DNA from: Acestrorhynchus altus
Taxonomy: Eukaryota > Chordata > Actinopteri > Characiformes > Acestrorhynchidae
DNA length: 64,000 nt
NCBI GenBank assembly: GCA_034509495.1
Contig: CM067511.1
Coordinates: 23,279,312-23,343,311 of the forward strand
Direction of reading: 5' to 3'
The translations under genes and the position numbers were made by a program. The notes under the pieces are model-generated. The model was given only the letters and a program-made list of their open reading frames with translations, was not told the origin of the DNA and made no database searches. Below are positions 34,385 through 46,396 of the stretch, piece by piece (position 1 is the stretch's first letter; the number at the start of each line of letters is the position of its first letter).

Positions 34385-34645
34385 TCTTTTTGAAAGGTCC
34401 ATAAAGTGCATCCCTTTTAAATAATGGTGCTACAAAGGGTTCTTTAACTTTTGGTTCCATAATTAAGCATTTTTTTAAAGATGCTGTGGGTGTAAACCTT
34501 TCAATTGGTGAAGAACATTGACTTCTTTCATTTTAAAGGTTCACGTATCTTTAAAATGAAAAAAGGTTCTTTATGTAACCCAATTTGGTTCTTCTATGGC
34601 ATCACACAAACAACCCCTTGTAGCACCTTTATTTTTAAGAGAATG
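34385..34645. mobile_element. GGTTCTTT-type palindromic MITE, copy 1
   Basis: Words such as ggtgctacaaagggttcttt, ggttccataa, aaaggttctttatgtaaccc and ttggttcttctatggcatca occur in both orientations. They match a common teleost MITE with internally repeated GGTTCTTT/AAAGAACC motifs. A second copy is at 49655-49800. Confidence 0.55.
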
Positions 34646-35589
34646 CATTTCCTTTTTTTAACAGAAGACCTGAAAACAAGTAGACAGAAAGTCAGAAAGT
34701 CAGTCTTAATCATGAGTTCAGAGGTCAAATATTTAATGATAAGAAAGTAATACGGGTCCACCAGTTGGTCCACCCGCATGATCAGCATGACACAGTGATC
34801 CCACTGGATTACCTGGTTTCAACCACATTGACCATCAAAGACCAGCTTAGACCATTTGAAACATACTAACTGTTGAACTGGATTTTTCAGTAAGGTAGAA
34901 AACTATGAATTACTTACTGAATTATCAGTTAATACTTAGTATATAATAAGTATAACTAATGCTTAGTCAACTGTAATTAACATCAATTAAGACTATTAAT
35001 GAGTGCTTCATGTATCAGTATTATTGGAATAACCAGTATTTAACAGAAGTTATTTACATTATCTTTGAAGTCATATTACATCATTCTAAAGTGTCCTCCT
35101 CTCCAAGATGATGTTAGGCATGCTAGTGCTTGAGGGGGGTATCTAAATGCTCAGGTGCAAATGTGATAGATTACTTACTGCCAGACCAGGAGCAGGAAAG
35201 AGCAGATCAGTGTGATAATGGTAGGTTATCAGGGTTATCAGCTGTCAGAGCTCAAGCCTGGACAGAAATATAGTCTTTCAGATGATTTTCTTTCCTCTAT
35301 TTCTGGACCGCACGACTCACATAACCAGGGTGGCCGTTCTTCCTCTTTTACGTGGTCCTTTTGGGATTAAATAAATGCACCTGCCCAGGAATTCTGAATC
35401 GCAAATCTGGGGATTGGCTTCGATCTTATGTCAGTGTTTGCTTCTACTAGAGATGAAAATTGATTGCAGTCTATAAATGAAATTAATGCCCATGTAAACT
35501 GTTTTTCAGCCTTTCAAATTCCGACTTGAGTATGAACAATTCTTCTTAAATTTCAATAGAAGACAGTGTAAAAATATCCCAATCATTTT
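34646..35589. other. Intergenic, no recognised gene
   Basis: A short ACCAGCTTAGACCA-type stretch at 34800-34865 recurs in altered form at 52130 and 52980. No coding signal. Confidence 0.4.
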
Positions 35590-35666
35590 GATCAATATGT
35601 TCATGTTTCTCTTCTCCAGTGAGTTCTATTTTATTTGCAATACTTCTCTACATAGACTAGACAAGC

Positions 35667-35728
<62 letters not shown>

Positions 35729-35760
35729 AGCAACAGGTGCAAAGGTTTGGACGTATCGTG
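35590..35760. mobile_element. Non-autonomous interspersed repeat (copy 2) with (GT)n
   Basis: Contains ctccagtgagttctatttta, aatacttctctacatagact, agacaagctgtgtgtg, a GT array (35668-35727) and caggtgcaaaggtttggacg. The flanks of the GT array match those at 48145-48265, suggesting a microsatellite carried within the repeat. Confidence 0.5.
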
Positions 35761-35844
35761 TACTTTGGTCAGAACAAGTTGGTTTCATGGTATCATATCC
35801 ATACAATTTCAAAAATGGCCCTTAAAAAGGATTGTTTATTACTG

Positions 35845-36010
35845 AGGATAGGGCTGCTCACTGCTCCAGGCACGTGTGCTCACTGCCCCCTGGTGTGTGA
35901 ATTCACTAGTGTGTATGTGTGTATATCTGTGTGTGGATGGGTTAAATGCGGAGGATTAATTCCCGTGTGTGCAAAAACACAGTGGGTTAAAAAAGTAAAA
36001 GAAAATAAAC
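35845..36010 (+). mobile_element. SINE tail fragment
   Basis: Contains cactgctccaggcacgtgtg, ctcactgccccctggtgtg, attcactagtgtgtatgt and gatgggttaaatgcggagga, the 3' part of a fish SINE. The same family occurs in opposite orientation at 48285-48450 and 49350-49495. Confidence 0.6.
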
Positions 36011-36918
36011 GTGAATCTTAATCTTAAAATAGAGATTTTTAACTTTTAACATTAAACAGTCCTTGTTTTATTTTGTAATTTCTTCACACACTGCATATTC
36101 ATTAGTTTTGTTTATATAATCAGAGGGGTGGTGTTGTGTTCTCACCAATGTTGAGACCAAAACTACACCCTTGCTTTTTAGCAGCATTTATTTTTTCTCA
36201 TCATCTCTTTCACTATTATTGAGTTATTTTCATCAAATAGTTACATGCAGGTCAGCTATGTGTTTTTAGGACAAAGTCTTTTAAAGGCCTGCAGCTGACT
36301 CTGACAATAAAATGCAATTAACAGCAAAAAGAATTTCCATACATTATGTCATAACTGTCCAAATACATCCAAGTATCTTCAAATTGAAAACATTCCTGAA
36401 ATTCCAATCCAAGTGATTGTGGCGCACTGTTGTTTGTCTGTCAATCATGAAACAGGCATGTGGTTTATGATAAAGAGGCAAAATACCTTTCATATAGACA
36501 CGAAAATCAATCTGTAGTTGGAATAAATGCTGTCATAAGCCAAAACTAACAATATTAACAATGTTTGTTTTTGTGGTTTAATGTGGATAAGTTGTGTATC
36601 TGCCTGTTATGTGAACTTTGCTTTAGTGTCGAAGGACAAACGGCTGCTTTTACTGATTTAACCCGCTGTTGAACATCCTCTCTGCCTATATAACCCCTAA
36701 ACACACAGTTCTGTCTGTATGTTCTTCAGCTCCCATCTGTCATTACATATTAAATCTGAGTCCCCTTTCATGCACTTCCTTCCTTCCTGTCCTGCTCATC
36801 TGTCTGTCCCTCTTTTCCCTTCCAGTGCCTTCATCTCTATCTCTCTCTCACTCTTGCTCACTCTCTCTATTTCTGTCATCCCCTCCCTGTCAGCACATCT
36901 GCGAGCTGTTAGTCTGGT
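36011..36918. other. Intergenic, pyrimidine-rich to the right
   Basis: No gene recognised. 36780-36900 is C/T-rich low complexity. Confidence 0.4.
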
Positions 36919-36971
36919 GTGTGTGTATGTGTGTGTGTGTGCTGTGTGTGTGTGTGTGCTGTGTGTGTGCG

Positions 36972-37034
<63 letters not shown>
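36919..37034. repeat. Interrupted (GT)n microsatellite
   Basis: GT dinucleotides broken by several GCTG units, implying an older, partly homogenised array. Confidence 0.95.
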
Positions 37035-37038
<4 letters not shown>

Positions 37039-37663
37039 GTAGGGTGCAACTGTTGGAAAAACAGATCTGTTACACATCCTGGCCAACTGCTGGGATATGA
37101 GGTGCTGGGTGTAGCCTAAAGCATGTGTATAGAGTTGATACAAGTTTCAAGGAATGGGTGTGTGTGGTTAAGGTCATCTCACGCATATTGTAAGATATTC
37201 TGTTTATATTTTGGGAAAGATTGAACATTATAGTGATACGTGTCTTTATTTTCTGATTATAAATGTGTGTTTACATGTGTTTAAAATGTGTGCATCTGAG
37301 TACAAAGCACACTTTCAGTTTCAGCTGCATTGGATTATTGGATGCAGAAGGTCATTACCAGACCCCGTAATGACACATGAGAGCGTCAGCAAAACAGCTC
37401 CTGCATTTAAAGCACTTGTTTCTATGCACAAGAATCTACTGCTTTAGAATCCCATAGAGAAGCGGACACACTGCCCCAAAACCTACAGCTGCAAGCATTT
37501 AAAAGCCAGACTTTGGCCTAAACTCAGAGTAGTTGAGCAACATGTGTTTACAGAAAAGAATGAAGCAGAAATGTTATTTAATACGATGAAACAAAGTGTG
37601 TTTAGGCATTAGTAATGCAAAAAGCTTAGTTAGTTAGTTTATGAGAGAGAGATAGTCAAAATA

Positions 37664-37666
<3 letters not shown>
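37035..37666. other. Intergenic, no recognised gene
   Basis: No coding signal or known repeat seen. Confidence 0.35.

Positions 37667-37727
<61 letters not shown>
37667..37727. repeat. (GT)n microsatellite
   Basis: About 30 GT units. Confidence 0.97.
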
Positions 37728-37728
<1 letters not shown>

Positions 37729-37980
37729 TGAGAGGTTGAAGTAAACAGATTTGCATGTTTTAGCAACCCCATAACGTTTCAGGCTACTCATTAAGAGAGA
37801 AAGAGAGATGGTGAGAGGAGGATAAAAATGGATGGGAGAGAGAGAGAGACCTAAACTATAAAATTGAAGGAAAAAGGAAATGGAAGAGACCAACAAAGTG
37901 AAAATAGGAAAGAATTGAGATAGATGAGAAAGATGGGGCAGAAGAAAAAGAAAAAGAGAAGTGAATGGAAAAACTGAAAG

Positions 37981-38050
37981 GGTGTGTGTGTGTGTGTGTG
38001 TGTTTTGTTTTTGTTTTTTTGGGGGGGGGTGGGTTGAGGGGGCTGGTACA
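37981..38050. repeat. (GT)n, poly-T and G-rich tract
   Basis: A short GT array, then tttttgt, then a run of nine to ten G with further G-rich sequence. Purine-rich low complexity (gagaa, agaaaaagaaaaag) lies directly left. Confidence 0.85.
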
Positions 38051-38463
38051 GTATATGAGCTATTCTTCAGAGGCCTTTGTCCTCCAGGAGTACTGGATGG
38101 GGACGTGTGTAACAGCTGTACCCTCTGCTCTTGGCCTGGGAAAATTTATAAATACAAACAAACAAACAGCTTCAGCACAACCGATCAATAAGACCAAGAT
38201 CAACTTTGGGCACTGGTCCAGGGCAAGACAGGAAGTGAGAGACAGTGGATCGGCGAAATAAAGGATACAGTATAATCCAGTAAATAAACTGTACATCTGC
38301 TTTGCGTGATCCACATTCATATGATGTCCATAAAAGACGAGGAAACAGACAGAAACGCTTAAAGACGGGGGGTGTTCATGCTTTATTCCTTTCGGGAGAA
38401 TGAGTCAGATGAGGCTATTTATGAGAGTTTCACAAGAGTGCTTGGGAGGAGCAGGTGAAACAC

Positions 38464-38467
<4 letters not shown>

Positions 38468-38543
<76 letters not shown>

Positions 38544-38682
38544 ATCACACTAGAGTGAATATAGCAGGAAGGGTGTTTTATTAAGTTGGTGAATATAGAG
38601 ACAGACAATGAGACAGAGACAGAAACACATCGTCTTGACAGGCAGAGGTGTGCTGACCCAGTTCACTCAAACTGAATCAGGC

Positions 38683-38743
<61 letters not shown>

Positions 38744-38946
38744 ATAGATAGAGGAGAGAAGCTATACCGATGAGCTATTATGACCACTCACAGTGTCATG
38801 TGCCAAAGATTAGGGAATACAGTACTATAAGGTTTTGAGTACATTTAATGTGTTTATTTGCTCAATAAAACACTAAAACAAAGAATCATCATATAAAAAG
38901 TAGTGGTTTTGACACACTGCCTCTGATAGACTTCTGACACCTAAGA

Positions 38947-39015
<69 letters not shown>
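38468..39015. repeat. Cluster of (GA)n, (CA)n and (CT)n arrays
   Basis: GA array about 38468-38540, CA array about 38685-38741 and CT array about 38952-39015, within 550 bp. The GA and CT arrays are mutually complementary. Confidence 0.95.
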
Positions 39016-39019
<4 letters not shown>

Positions 39020-39659
39020 CTCTCATAATTAGCCTCATTTGACTCTAAAGCATGAACACACACTACAGTGTTCATCCCCTAAACCTCTCCTCATGAGGGT
39101 CTACTTTTATGTAAAGTTATCATCCTCGATTGCTTAATGATCTTAAATCAGTTGAGCTGGTGATGGAGATTGAACCGTCTGGCACTGGCTGGAGGTAGTC
39201 TGGGCAATGCATGCACATACAGCTCCTGTGGTGGTCTGAGTGGAGTCTCAGAGCTGTTTGATGGCACAATGGGGACTGGAATAAGAGAAGAGAATAGGCA
39301 GGTGGGTTTTGTCATTATGATGATGGATTTGGGGTTGTTTTTTTATTGAGTAATACAGGAAAGATGGGAGAAAATCCTGAACCTACCAACTCAGGTTCTA
39401 CATAGGGCCCATCCATTTCCCCTCACCGTACTCTTAACAAATCCAAACTCTCCTTCAGGCACCTCCCTTCATCTAAGGTTGTTGTGGCTGTTTATGATCT
39501 GTTCAGCAACATTCCTGTTATAACCTGTCTTTGAACAATACTGCAAACAAGCTCCTACACGCAACCACTAAAGCAGGGGGCCGTTAATGATCGGATCAGC
39601 AACACTTCAATGAACCAATGCTACAGGAAGATAAAATGATCTTACATCGAATGGCTAAG
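39016..39659. other. Intergenic, no recognised gene
   Basis: No clear coding signal; the right end passes into LINE sequence. Confidence 0.35.
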
Positions 39660-39900
39660 GTTGCTTTTAATGGTTAAAACTCGAGCTGTACCAAGAACCC
39701 TTCAGTACTGTACGGCTGGACCCACCATCCCTCAAATGCAAAGGAATACATGCATCGGACTCAGTTCTGGCACCAAAATGGTGGAATGAACTTCCCTGGA
39801 GGTCCGAACAGCTGAGTCCCTCACTGTCTTCAAATGCAGACTGAAGACTCATCTGTTTCAGGAGTATTTAACTCCATAAAGACATTTGTGTTCAGCTGGA
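39660..39900 (+). pseudogene. LINE 3' fragment (sister of 9480-10170)
   Basis: Encodes in shifting frames KTRAVPRTLQY, GPTIPQMQRNTCI, VRTAESLTVFKCRLKTHLFQ and EYLTP. It shares gcatcggactcagttctgg-like and ctgtcttcaaatgc words with the fragment at 9800-9990. Strongly 5'-truncated. Confidence 0.7.
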
Positions 39901-40289
39901 TCTAAGTGTGAGGAATCTCTAGATTCTAGCCTTGTCTATTAGCTAAGTAGGCTAAACCGTCAAAAGTGCAGTGTCCTAACTCAGTATGCCACCTGCACTC
40001 ACACACCTCAATATAAATCTGCCTCTAGCAACTTTTCCGCTCATAAGTTGTAGCAATCTTGCAGGTCTGCATATCCTAGACATCTAAAAGTCCATCACAA
40101 AAAATACACACACGTCTGTCTGCTCACATTGTGTGGCCATTTAATTTGTTCGTTTGCAAAATCACTTCTCCACATGTTTCTAAAGGCAACTCTGCCTCTG
40201 AGGCAGAACAAACACAATTAGTTCGAGAATAACCATTTATTAACCAACAGATCATATTTTCTAAAACTCCACCTACTGATTATTTTAAT
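39901..40289. other. Intergenic, no recognised gene
   Basis: Nothing recognised. Confidence 0.35.
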
Positions 40290-40890
40290 TGGTTATTCTA
40301 TGAACCAATTTCTTGGGTCAATCATCCAGAACAATGCATAGTACAGAAAAGAGGTGAAGAAGAGGGTGCAGGCAGGATGGAGTGGGTGGATGTCAGGGCT
40401 GATGTGTGACAGAAGGATAGAAGCAAGAGTGAAAGGGAAGGTTTACAAGACAGTAGTGAGACCTGCTATGATGTATGGTTTGGAGACTGTGGCTCTGTCT
40501 AAAAGACAGGAGGCTGAGCTGGAAATTAAGCGGAGGAGATAGAAGATGCTGAGTTTTTCATTGGGAGTGGCGAGGATGGACAAGATTAAAAATGAGCGGA
40601 TCAGAGGGACAGTGAAGGTGGAGCAGTTTGGAGATAAAACCAGAGAGGCCAGGTTGAGATGGTTTGGACACGTGTTGAGGAGGAATAGTGGATATACTGG
40701 ACAAAGAAATGTTGGAGAGTGGAGCTGCCAGGCAGAAGGAAAAGACCTCAGAGAAGGTTTATGGATGTAGTGAAGATGGACATGGAGATGGTTGGTGTAA
40801 CAGTAGAGGAGGCAGAGGATAGGGCAAGATGGAGGCAGATGATCCTGTTGGTGACCCTGAGGGCAGCCGAAAGAAGAAGGTTCTAAGAAC
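40290..40890 (+). pseudogene. RTE-like LINE C-terminal fragment
   Basis: The translation reads EVKKRVQAGWSGWMSGLMCD, RRIEARVKGKVYKTVVRPAM, MYGLETVALSKRQEAELEI, then after a stop KMLSFSLGVARMDKIKNERI and RLRWFGHVLRRNSGYTG. This is the polymerase C-terminus of a fish LINE of the RTE type (RMYGxE, WxGHxxRR). A stop at about 40540 and frameshifts near 40700 disable it. Confidence 0.8.
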
Positions 40891-41289
40891 CAATTGCATT
40901 TGTTCTACCTCACAGGCAAAGTTGCCTTCAGAAACATTTGGAGAAGTGATTTTGCCACCATGCACCTAGAGGAGCCTAGAGGGAAGCCACATGGACACAC
41001 CAAACTCCTTCCAGACAGAGGCCTGAACAAGGATTGAACTCACAACTCCAGACCCCTGGAGATGTTACTGCTAAGCCTAAGAAAGTAACAGTATGAGAAG
41101 TTCATATCCCCTTATACCCTTTAAAAGCTGCACAATGTTTGAATTTTATGCACAGATTGATCTAAATTTACTCGTCCCGAATGCATATCTACCACATACT
41201 TTTGACATTTGCTGTTCTACCTTTTATAATTGTTTTTTTCTCTCATGTTTTTTATTTTATTTTATTCTTTGTGTTATTATATAATGCAC
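40891..41289. other. Intergenic, no recognised gene
   Basis: Nothing recognised; T-rich near 41230-41270. Confidence 0.35.
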
Positions 41290-42345
41290 TGCCTGTCTTT
41301 ACAGCATGTATTTGCTTCTGCAATGTCTAGCATTTACTTCTGTCAGAGTTGCATAAATTCTCCCCAATACCTTGTATTGATGATGGGCGATTTGGAACAA
41401 GTCTCTTGCATCCCAAAGATTCTCAGCTGAGGATCGGTCTGGACTCAATGGTGGCCAATCCATGTGTGTAGTGATCTTGCTCCTAAACCACTGTTCTGGT
41501 GAGCCCAATGAATCCTGGCATTGTCATCTGGGATATGCCCTTGCTATCAGGGAAAAAAAATCCATTGATGGAATAACCTGGCCATTCAATATATCAGGTA
41601 GTCAGATGATATCATTCTTTGGGCACATAATTTTGCTGAACCTGCAGCAACCCCAGATCATAGTACTGCAACTACAGGTTTGTACAGTTGGCACTTTGCA
41701 TCATTCCAGCCAACATCATTCTTACTCTGATACACCCATCACTTTGGAACAGGCTAAATCTGGACCCAGCAGACCACATGACCTTGCTCCAGAGTTCAAT
41801 TGTTATGCTCCCTAATGAATTGAAGCTGAATTTTGCTGAGATTCAGCCTCCATTCCACAGCTGTTTGCCCCAAACCTTTGAGTTCCCTTCTCATTGTGTA
41901 TGGGAAATGCTTACTTTCACTTTCACATTAAACATATCCCTCAGTTCTACTGTTGTTTTCAGTTTGATTTCATAAAAACTTTTAGAAGTGATGCTAATCC
42001 CGTTCATTCAGATTTGTTTCTGACCTCATTCCTTCCTTGAAGATTTTCTCCACTGGCCGTTCACTTTATAATAATGCATTGGACAATTCCTATTTTTTTA
42101 GATGTTTTCTCTGCTTGATGCATGCCAATCATTTGACCCCAAAAATGTAATATCTTTTCAACAACCACGGGATGTGTCTTTCGACTTGGCTGTTTAACAA
42201 ATGAGAAGCTGCTCACTGCATCAATTAGGGTTAAATAACTTGTTGCCAGGTGAAAATTTTTTACAGTAATTATCCAATGGGAATCTCTCAAATATTTGCT
42301 TAGTTAAATCCAGGTGGTGACCTTTTTTTGTCCAGTCATTGTCAT
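41290..42345 (-). mobile_element. Degraded Tc1-like transposon
   Basis: On the minus strand: DTSRG near 42165, then NDWHASSRENI, and at the low-coordinate end HMDWPPLSPDRSSAENLWDA (the third-catalytic-residue region SPDxxxxENLW) near 41440. The element ends at ccaggtggtgaccttttttt (about 42313). Many stops and deletions separate the pieces. It belongs to a different Tc1-like family from the one at 11780. Confidence 0.75.
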
Positions 42346-42454
42346 GTTACACTGTGAGAGGCAAAAGTATGAGGAAAATGTTTGTCCTTCCACAAAATTT
42401 TGATTAGATTAATGTCAGGACTTTGACATGACACTTTAAATCAAGTGTGAACAT

Positions 42455-42870
42455 TTGGCATACTGAGCTAGGCGCTACCACTATGTTCCTGGGATTGCGG
42501 GTTACAGTCCATGTTCATGCAGCTCATCATCGGCAGCCGGGGTCCAGAGAAATTGGCTAGCTCTCCCTCGGTGGGGGTGCGTAGATGGCACTCTTCCCAC
42601 ATCTTATAAGTGTGCTACTGGTCGACACAGGCACCTGTGGCCATTGCATCAGATCCGGGGATCCAGTATTGTCCTTCAAGCGCAATGGCTGTCCGGCAAC
42701 GACCTGTCGTGGCAGTGAGCTGTCGTCCACATGATTCGGAGGAAACATGTGGACGATCTCTCCCAACAGGCATCGAGAGCAGGGCACATATTGTGGGAGA
42801 CTACTTAGGGGGATGGGTAATTGGCACGTCTAAATTGGTAGGGGCGAAAATTGGAAAAATGGCAAATATT
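42455..42870 (+). mobile_element. tRNA-like SINE, copy 2
   Basis: Begins with a decayed tRNA-like head (gagctaggcgctaccactat, then ttgcgggttacagtcc as B box), followed by the family body with gtagatggcactcttcccac, gcacctgtggccattgcatc and agactacttagggggatggg. It is the best-preserved of three copies. Confidence 0.65.
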
Positions 42871-43967
42871 ATATTGATATATATAAATTATATAAGTATG
42901 AACATAAAATTTAAGGGTCCACAGTACCACTGCTTATATTTTTACATACACTCATAACCCTGCACTTTGATTCATGTAGACAGCCCTTCCAGCTGTACCA
43001 GGAGACACCCTCCCTGGTCAGCTTATCGGTCGTATGCTTAACATTTGTGGGAGAGAGTAAGAAACACACCCCCACACATCCACTATGACCTGCTTCCAGT
43101 GCGGTTGAGAGGTCAGCGGTAGAAAATGATGGAAATTGAAAAAAACACACATGTGCACAAATGAGAGAACAGTATTGCAATGCATCCTCACATTTCCCCT
43201 CCTCCTCCCACTAACTTCCCTCTCCATCAGAAAATACTCCAGTCCAGTTCCAGAGGCCCAAAATCTGCCAAAAGTAATCATAACTAATTTAAGAATTTGA
43301 CAAACATCCTTTAAAAAGTCTACAACTAGTATGTAGTCGTGTAACATTATTAAACCAAATGTAGAAAATAGGGTTTAAAGGGTGTACACACCATAGAGAG
43401 GGGACCTAGGAGAGTGACTTCTAGAGGGACATTTTACACAGTGTTCCAGGTTATGTCAATGAAGGTGAGTCAGGGGATGTTAATAAGCTTCGATTTCCTG
43501 GCAGTTTAGACAGCTCTGACTCAGTACGAGGCCCCGCGCATACAGCCCTTTCACACCCAACTCCTACATTTCATCAGGTCTAGCCTGTTACAATCGTGGA
43601 CGAACACAGGCAGCGAGGTGTTCTCCAGATCTCCAGTCCTGTTAGCATGCAGTCCAACAGGAGCAGCAGTTTAAGTAAGAAGATGAGATGTGTAAACTAG
43701 CTTCTCGAACTGTGGGGTTGAGCAACAAGGCCTTGCAACACTGCAGCATTTGTCAGCTGTAATGAATAAAATCAGCAAGTGAAACTGTGGATTAGTCCGA
43801 TAGCTGTCTGGAACCTTCTGTGACATTCTCCCATTTGGTTTATGACAAATGTGTTTTGCTGCCTGGAAAAATGAGCTCAAAGTGCAACAATTTCACTCAA
43901 GTCATTTTGATTAAAATCAGACCACTTGAAATTAAACTTTAATTGTTTGAGCTGGGCAGACCGAAAA

Positions 43968-43972
<5 letters not shown>
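42871..43972. other. Intergenic, no recognised gene
   Basis: No coding signal with splice context. 43450-43680 has higher GC than its surroundings, but nothing identifiable. Confidence 0.35.
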
Positions 43973-44020
<48 letters not shown>

Positions 44021-44038
44021 AAGAAAGAAAGAAAGAAA
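43973..44038. repeat. (GA)n followed by (GAAA)n
   Basis: GA dinucleotides about 43973-44016, then about five GAAA units. Confidence 0.95.
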
Positions 44039-44336
44039 ACTGTCTCTTTTCTTTCAGACTCTAGGAGATTGAGTTGAGACTCTTGAGACTGTAGCCTTTT
44101 TCCAGGAGATGCTCTGGCCAGTATGATGCCTCTTGATGAACTGTGACCCTCAGTCCACTGTAATGACTCTCCCAAGTTCCTACATTGACCTTTCTTTTCT
44201 ACCCATTCATGGTGGTGGTCATCCCTGTTGCTCATGTACCGTTCCACATCACATTCATATCTTCCAGTCAAATTTGCATTAATATGCTTTGATACAGAAC
44301 TCTGAGAACAGCAAGCAATGACCTACTGTGGCTTAC

Positions 44337-44411
44337 CCTCTTTGGAGAAGATGTTAATGATCATCATGACAACTGTGAGGTCGATGATGCCTATGACAGT
44401 GATTGATTGTC
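44337..44411 (-). other. Exon-like stretch encoding a hydrophobic segment
   Basis: A 75-nt minus-strand stretch has a good donor (GAGG|GTAAGC) and a weak acceptor (ttgttaag), and is open in one frame. It encodes QSITVIGIIDLTVV and MMIINIFSKE, which could be a transmembrane helix. Without splicing, an in-frame stop lies just upstream. No family recognised; it could be chance. Confidence 0.2.
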
Positions 44412-44659
44412 CTTAACAAGACATGGTCTTCATACTCTTTGAATAGTAATTTACTTTAAACTAAAATGAAATATTCTAATAATTTGAAAAATAGTGGGTT
44501 TCTTGATTTTCATGAGCAACAAGCCAATCAAATCAAATCAAGTATAGTGTTACATCACATTACACAGGTGTGACACCTGGTACACATTACACAAGGATTA
44601 CACAAGGATGAATGCTTAGGTGCAAGTCCCTTGCAGATGTAAAGCAGATTATAAAAAAA

Positions 44660-45240
44660 ACACAGGAGAAGAAAATAACAATAAAAAAAAGATAAAAAAG
44701 ATCAAATACATTTATGTAATTCTACTTACATGTGTACTGGGTACAGAATTCAATGTAGCTGTGGTGGGGAAGAAAGTAGTAGAACAGTCTTTAGTAGGTG
44801 TGGTGTAGTGGGGAGAGGGTGAGCGGAGGGAGGGCGGGGAGGGAGGGAGTGGGGACGTTTGTGTTGCACATGAGTGAGTAAAGTGAAGGTGCAGAAGGAG
44901 TTTATGTGGTGTGATGGCGTGATGAGACAGGTGAAATGGGTTGTGACTGGCAGTGGACTGGAACTTTGTGCTGCCTGTTTAGCAGCCTGGTGGCCTGGGG
45001 GAAGAAGCTATCTCTGTACAACGTACCTCTGGGCAGCTTTGAGAACACGCAGTAGCTTAGATGGGTCATTGAGGAGCAGATGAAGTCTCTGACCAGTCTC
45101 TCAAAGCACTTGCTGATGACTGAGGTCAGAGCAACTGGGCACCGGTCATTTAAGGGGGAAAAGCACTTCAGGTTTTTGAACATGTTTTTACAACGGCTTC
45201 AAATGAGACTCTGAGAATCAGATTCTAAAAAGTGAGGTAA
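44660..45240 (-). pseudogene. LINE fragment with internal deletion
   Basis: One minus-strand frame (44902-45183) fuses the N-terminal polymerase motif PVALTSVISKCFERLVRDFI directly to the C-terminal end FSKLPRGTLYRDSFFPQATR. Several hundred residues, including the YADD centre, are missing. It is the same general LINE type as 18690-19210. Confidence 0.7.
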
Positions 45241-45710
45241 ATTCCTCAAATGAAGAGATTTAAAGTAGGTCATCTATCAAACTTGGACTCCCTATATGTC
45301 TCCTTTTCTTTCACTTTTGTTTAATCAGATTGCTTCTGATCTTGACAGCAGATGGAATTTATGGATATGTTGGATTTCTATTAATAATTGTTCTGTTTAT
45401 TTGTTACTGTTTGACCAACTCACATCTACCATATCTGCTCCTTTTCTTACAATCCATAGCTATAATTCTAACATTATATATTGTTTCCTATGATGTAGTT
45501 GGACCATTTTGACACCCAAATTGATTGATCTTTGTCTGAGTTTTAATCGTCTGTCCCAAAGACCAAGATCAAAAGGGTTCTTTTATTTGTTACATAGATA
45601 AAACTCCTTTTTCTTCCTCTAAGAGAAAGACAAACAAAAATACTTTTAAAAGGCAAACCAATGCCTTTTCTAATGATAGTTAATTTATCATTTTTAAGAC
45701 TGACTTATTA

Positions 45711-45712
<2 letters not shown>
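45241..45712. other. Intergenic, AT-rich
   Basis: Nothing recognised. Confidence 0.35.

Positions 45713-45793
<81 letters not shown>
45713..45793. repeat. (TA)n microsatellite
   Basis: About 40 TA units with two phase breaks (attata). Confidence 0.95.
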
Positions 45794-45795
<2 letters not shown>

Positions 45796-46396
45796 TATAA
45801 ACATTTTTGTATACTTCACACCTTCATTATAAAAAGCCTTCTAGATGATGAATGTAAATGTAGCATACTCTCTTTTTGAAGAAAAAAAAAAAAAGGATAA
45901 GGCATCATTATTGGAAGGCCAGACCCAGGATGGTGTGTCATTTCCAAACCATCTAAAAAGAGCTTGCAAAATTCCACATCTCCAAACAGACTGAGTGAGC
46001 TAAAAGAGGATATACACAGAACATATACTTTAGTTTGGAGGAATCTGGACCACATGTTTGGTAAACCACAGCTGTGAAAGCCAATAAGTGATCTTGTGAC
46101 TTAGCAACATTTAAACTGAACTTGAACAGAATTCCATTTATGGTGATACGGGTGATAAGGAAAGACATCAAAACTTCCAGCAAATAAAGAGACAAAAACA
46201 AATATAGAACAGCAAGTACATCTGCGAGCTAAGCCCCCCTAGAGGGACATAAAGGAGTTACAAGGACATGCATGAAATGGATACTGGCACATTATATAAA
46301 TACTTAGCTCCTATCAAAAGTGATCTGGAATAAATGGTCCAATATGATCACTGTGAGGCTATTTATTTTTTTTATTTTTTTATTTATTTATTTTAA

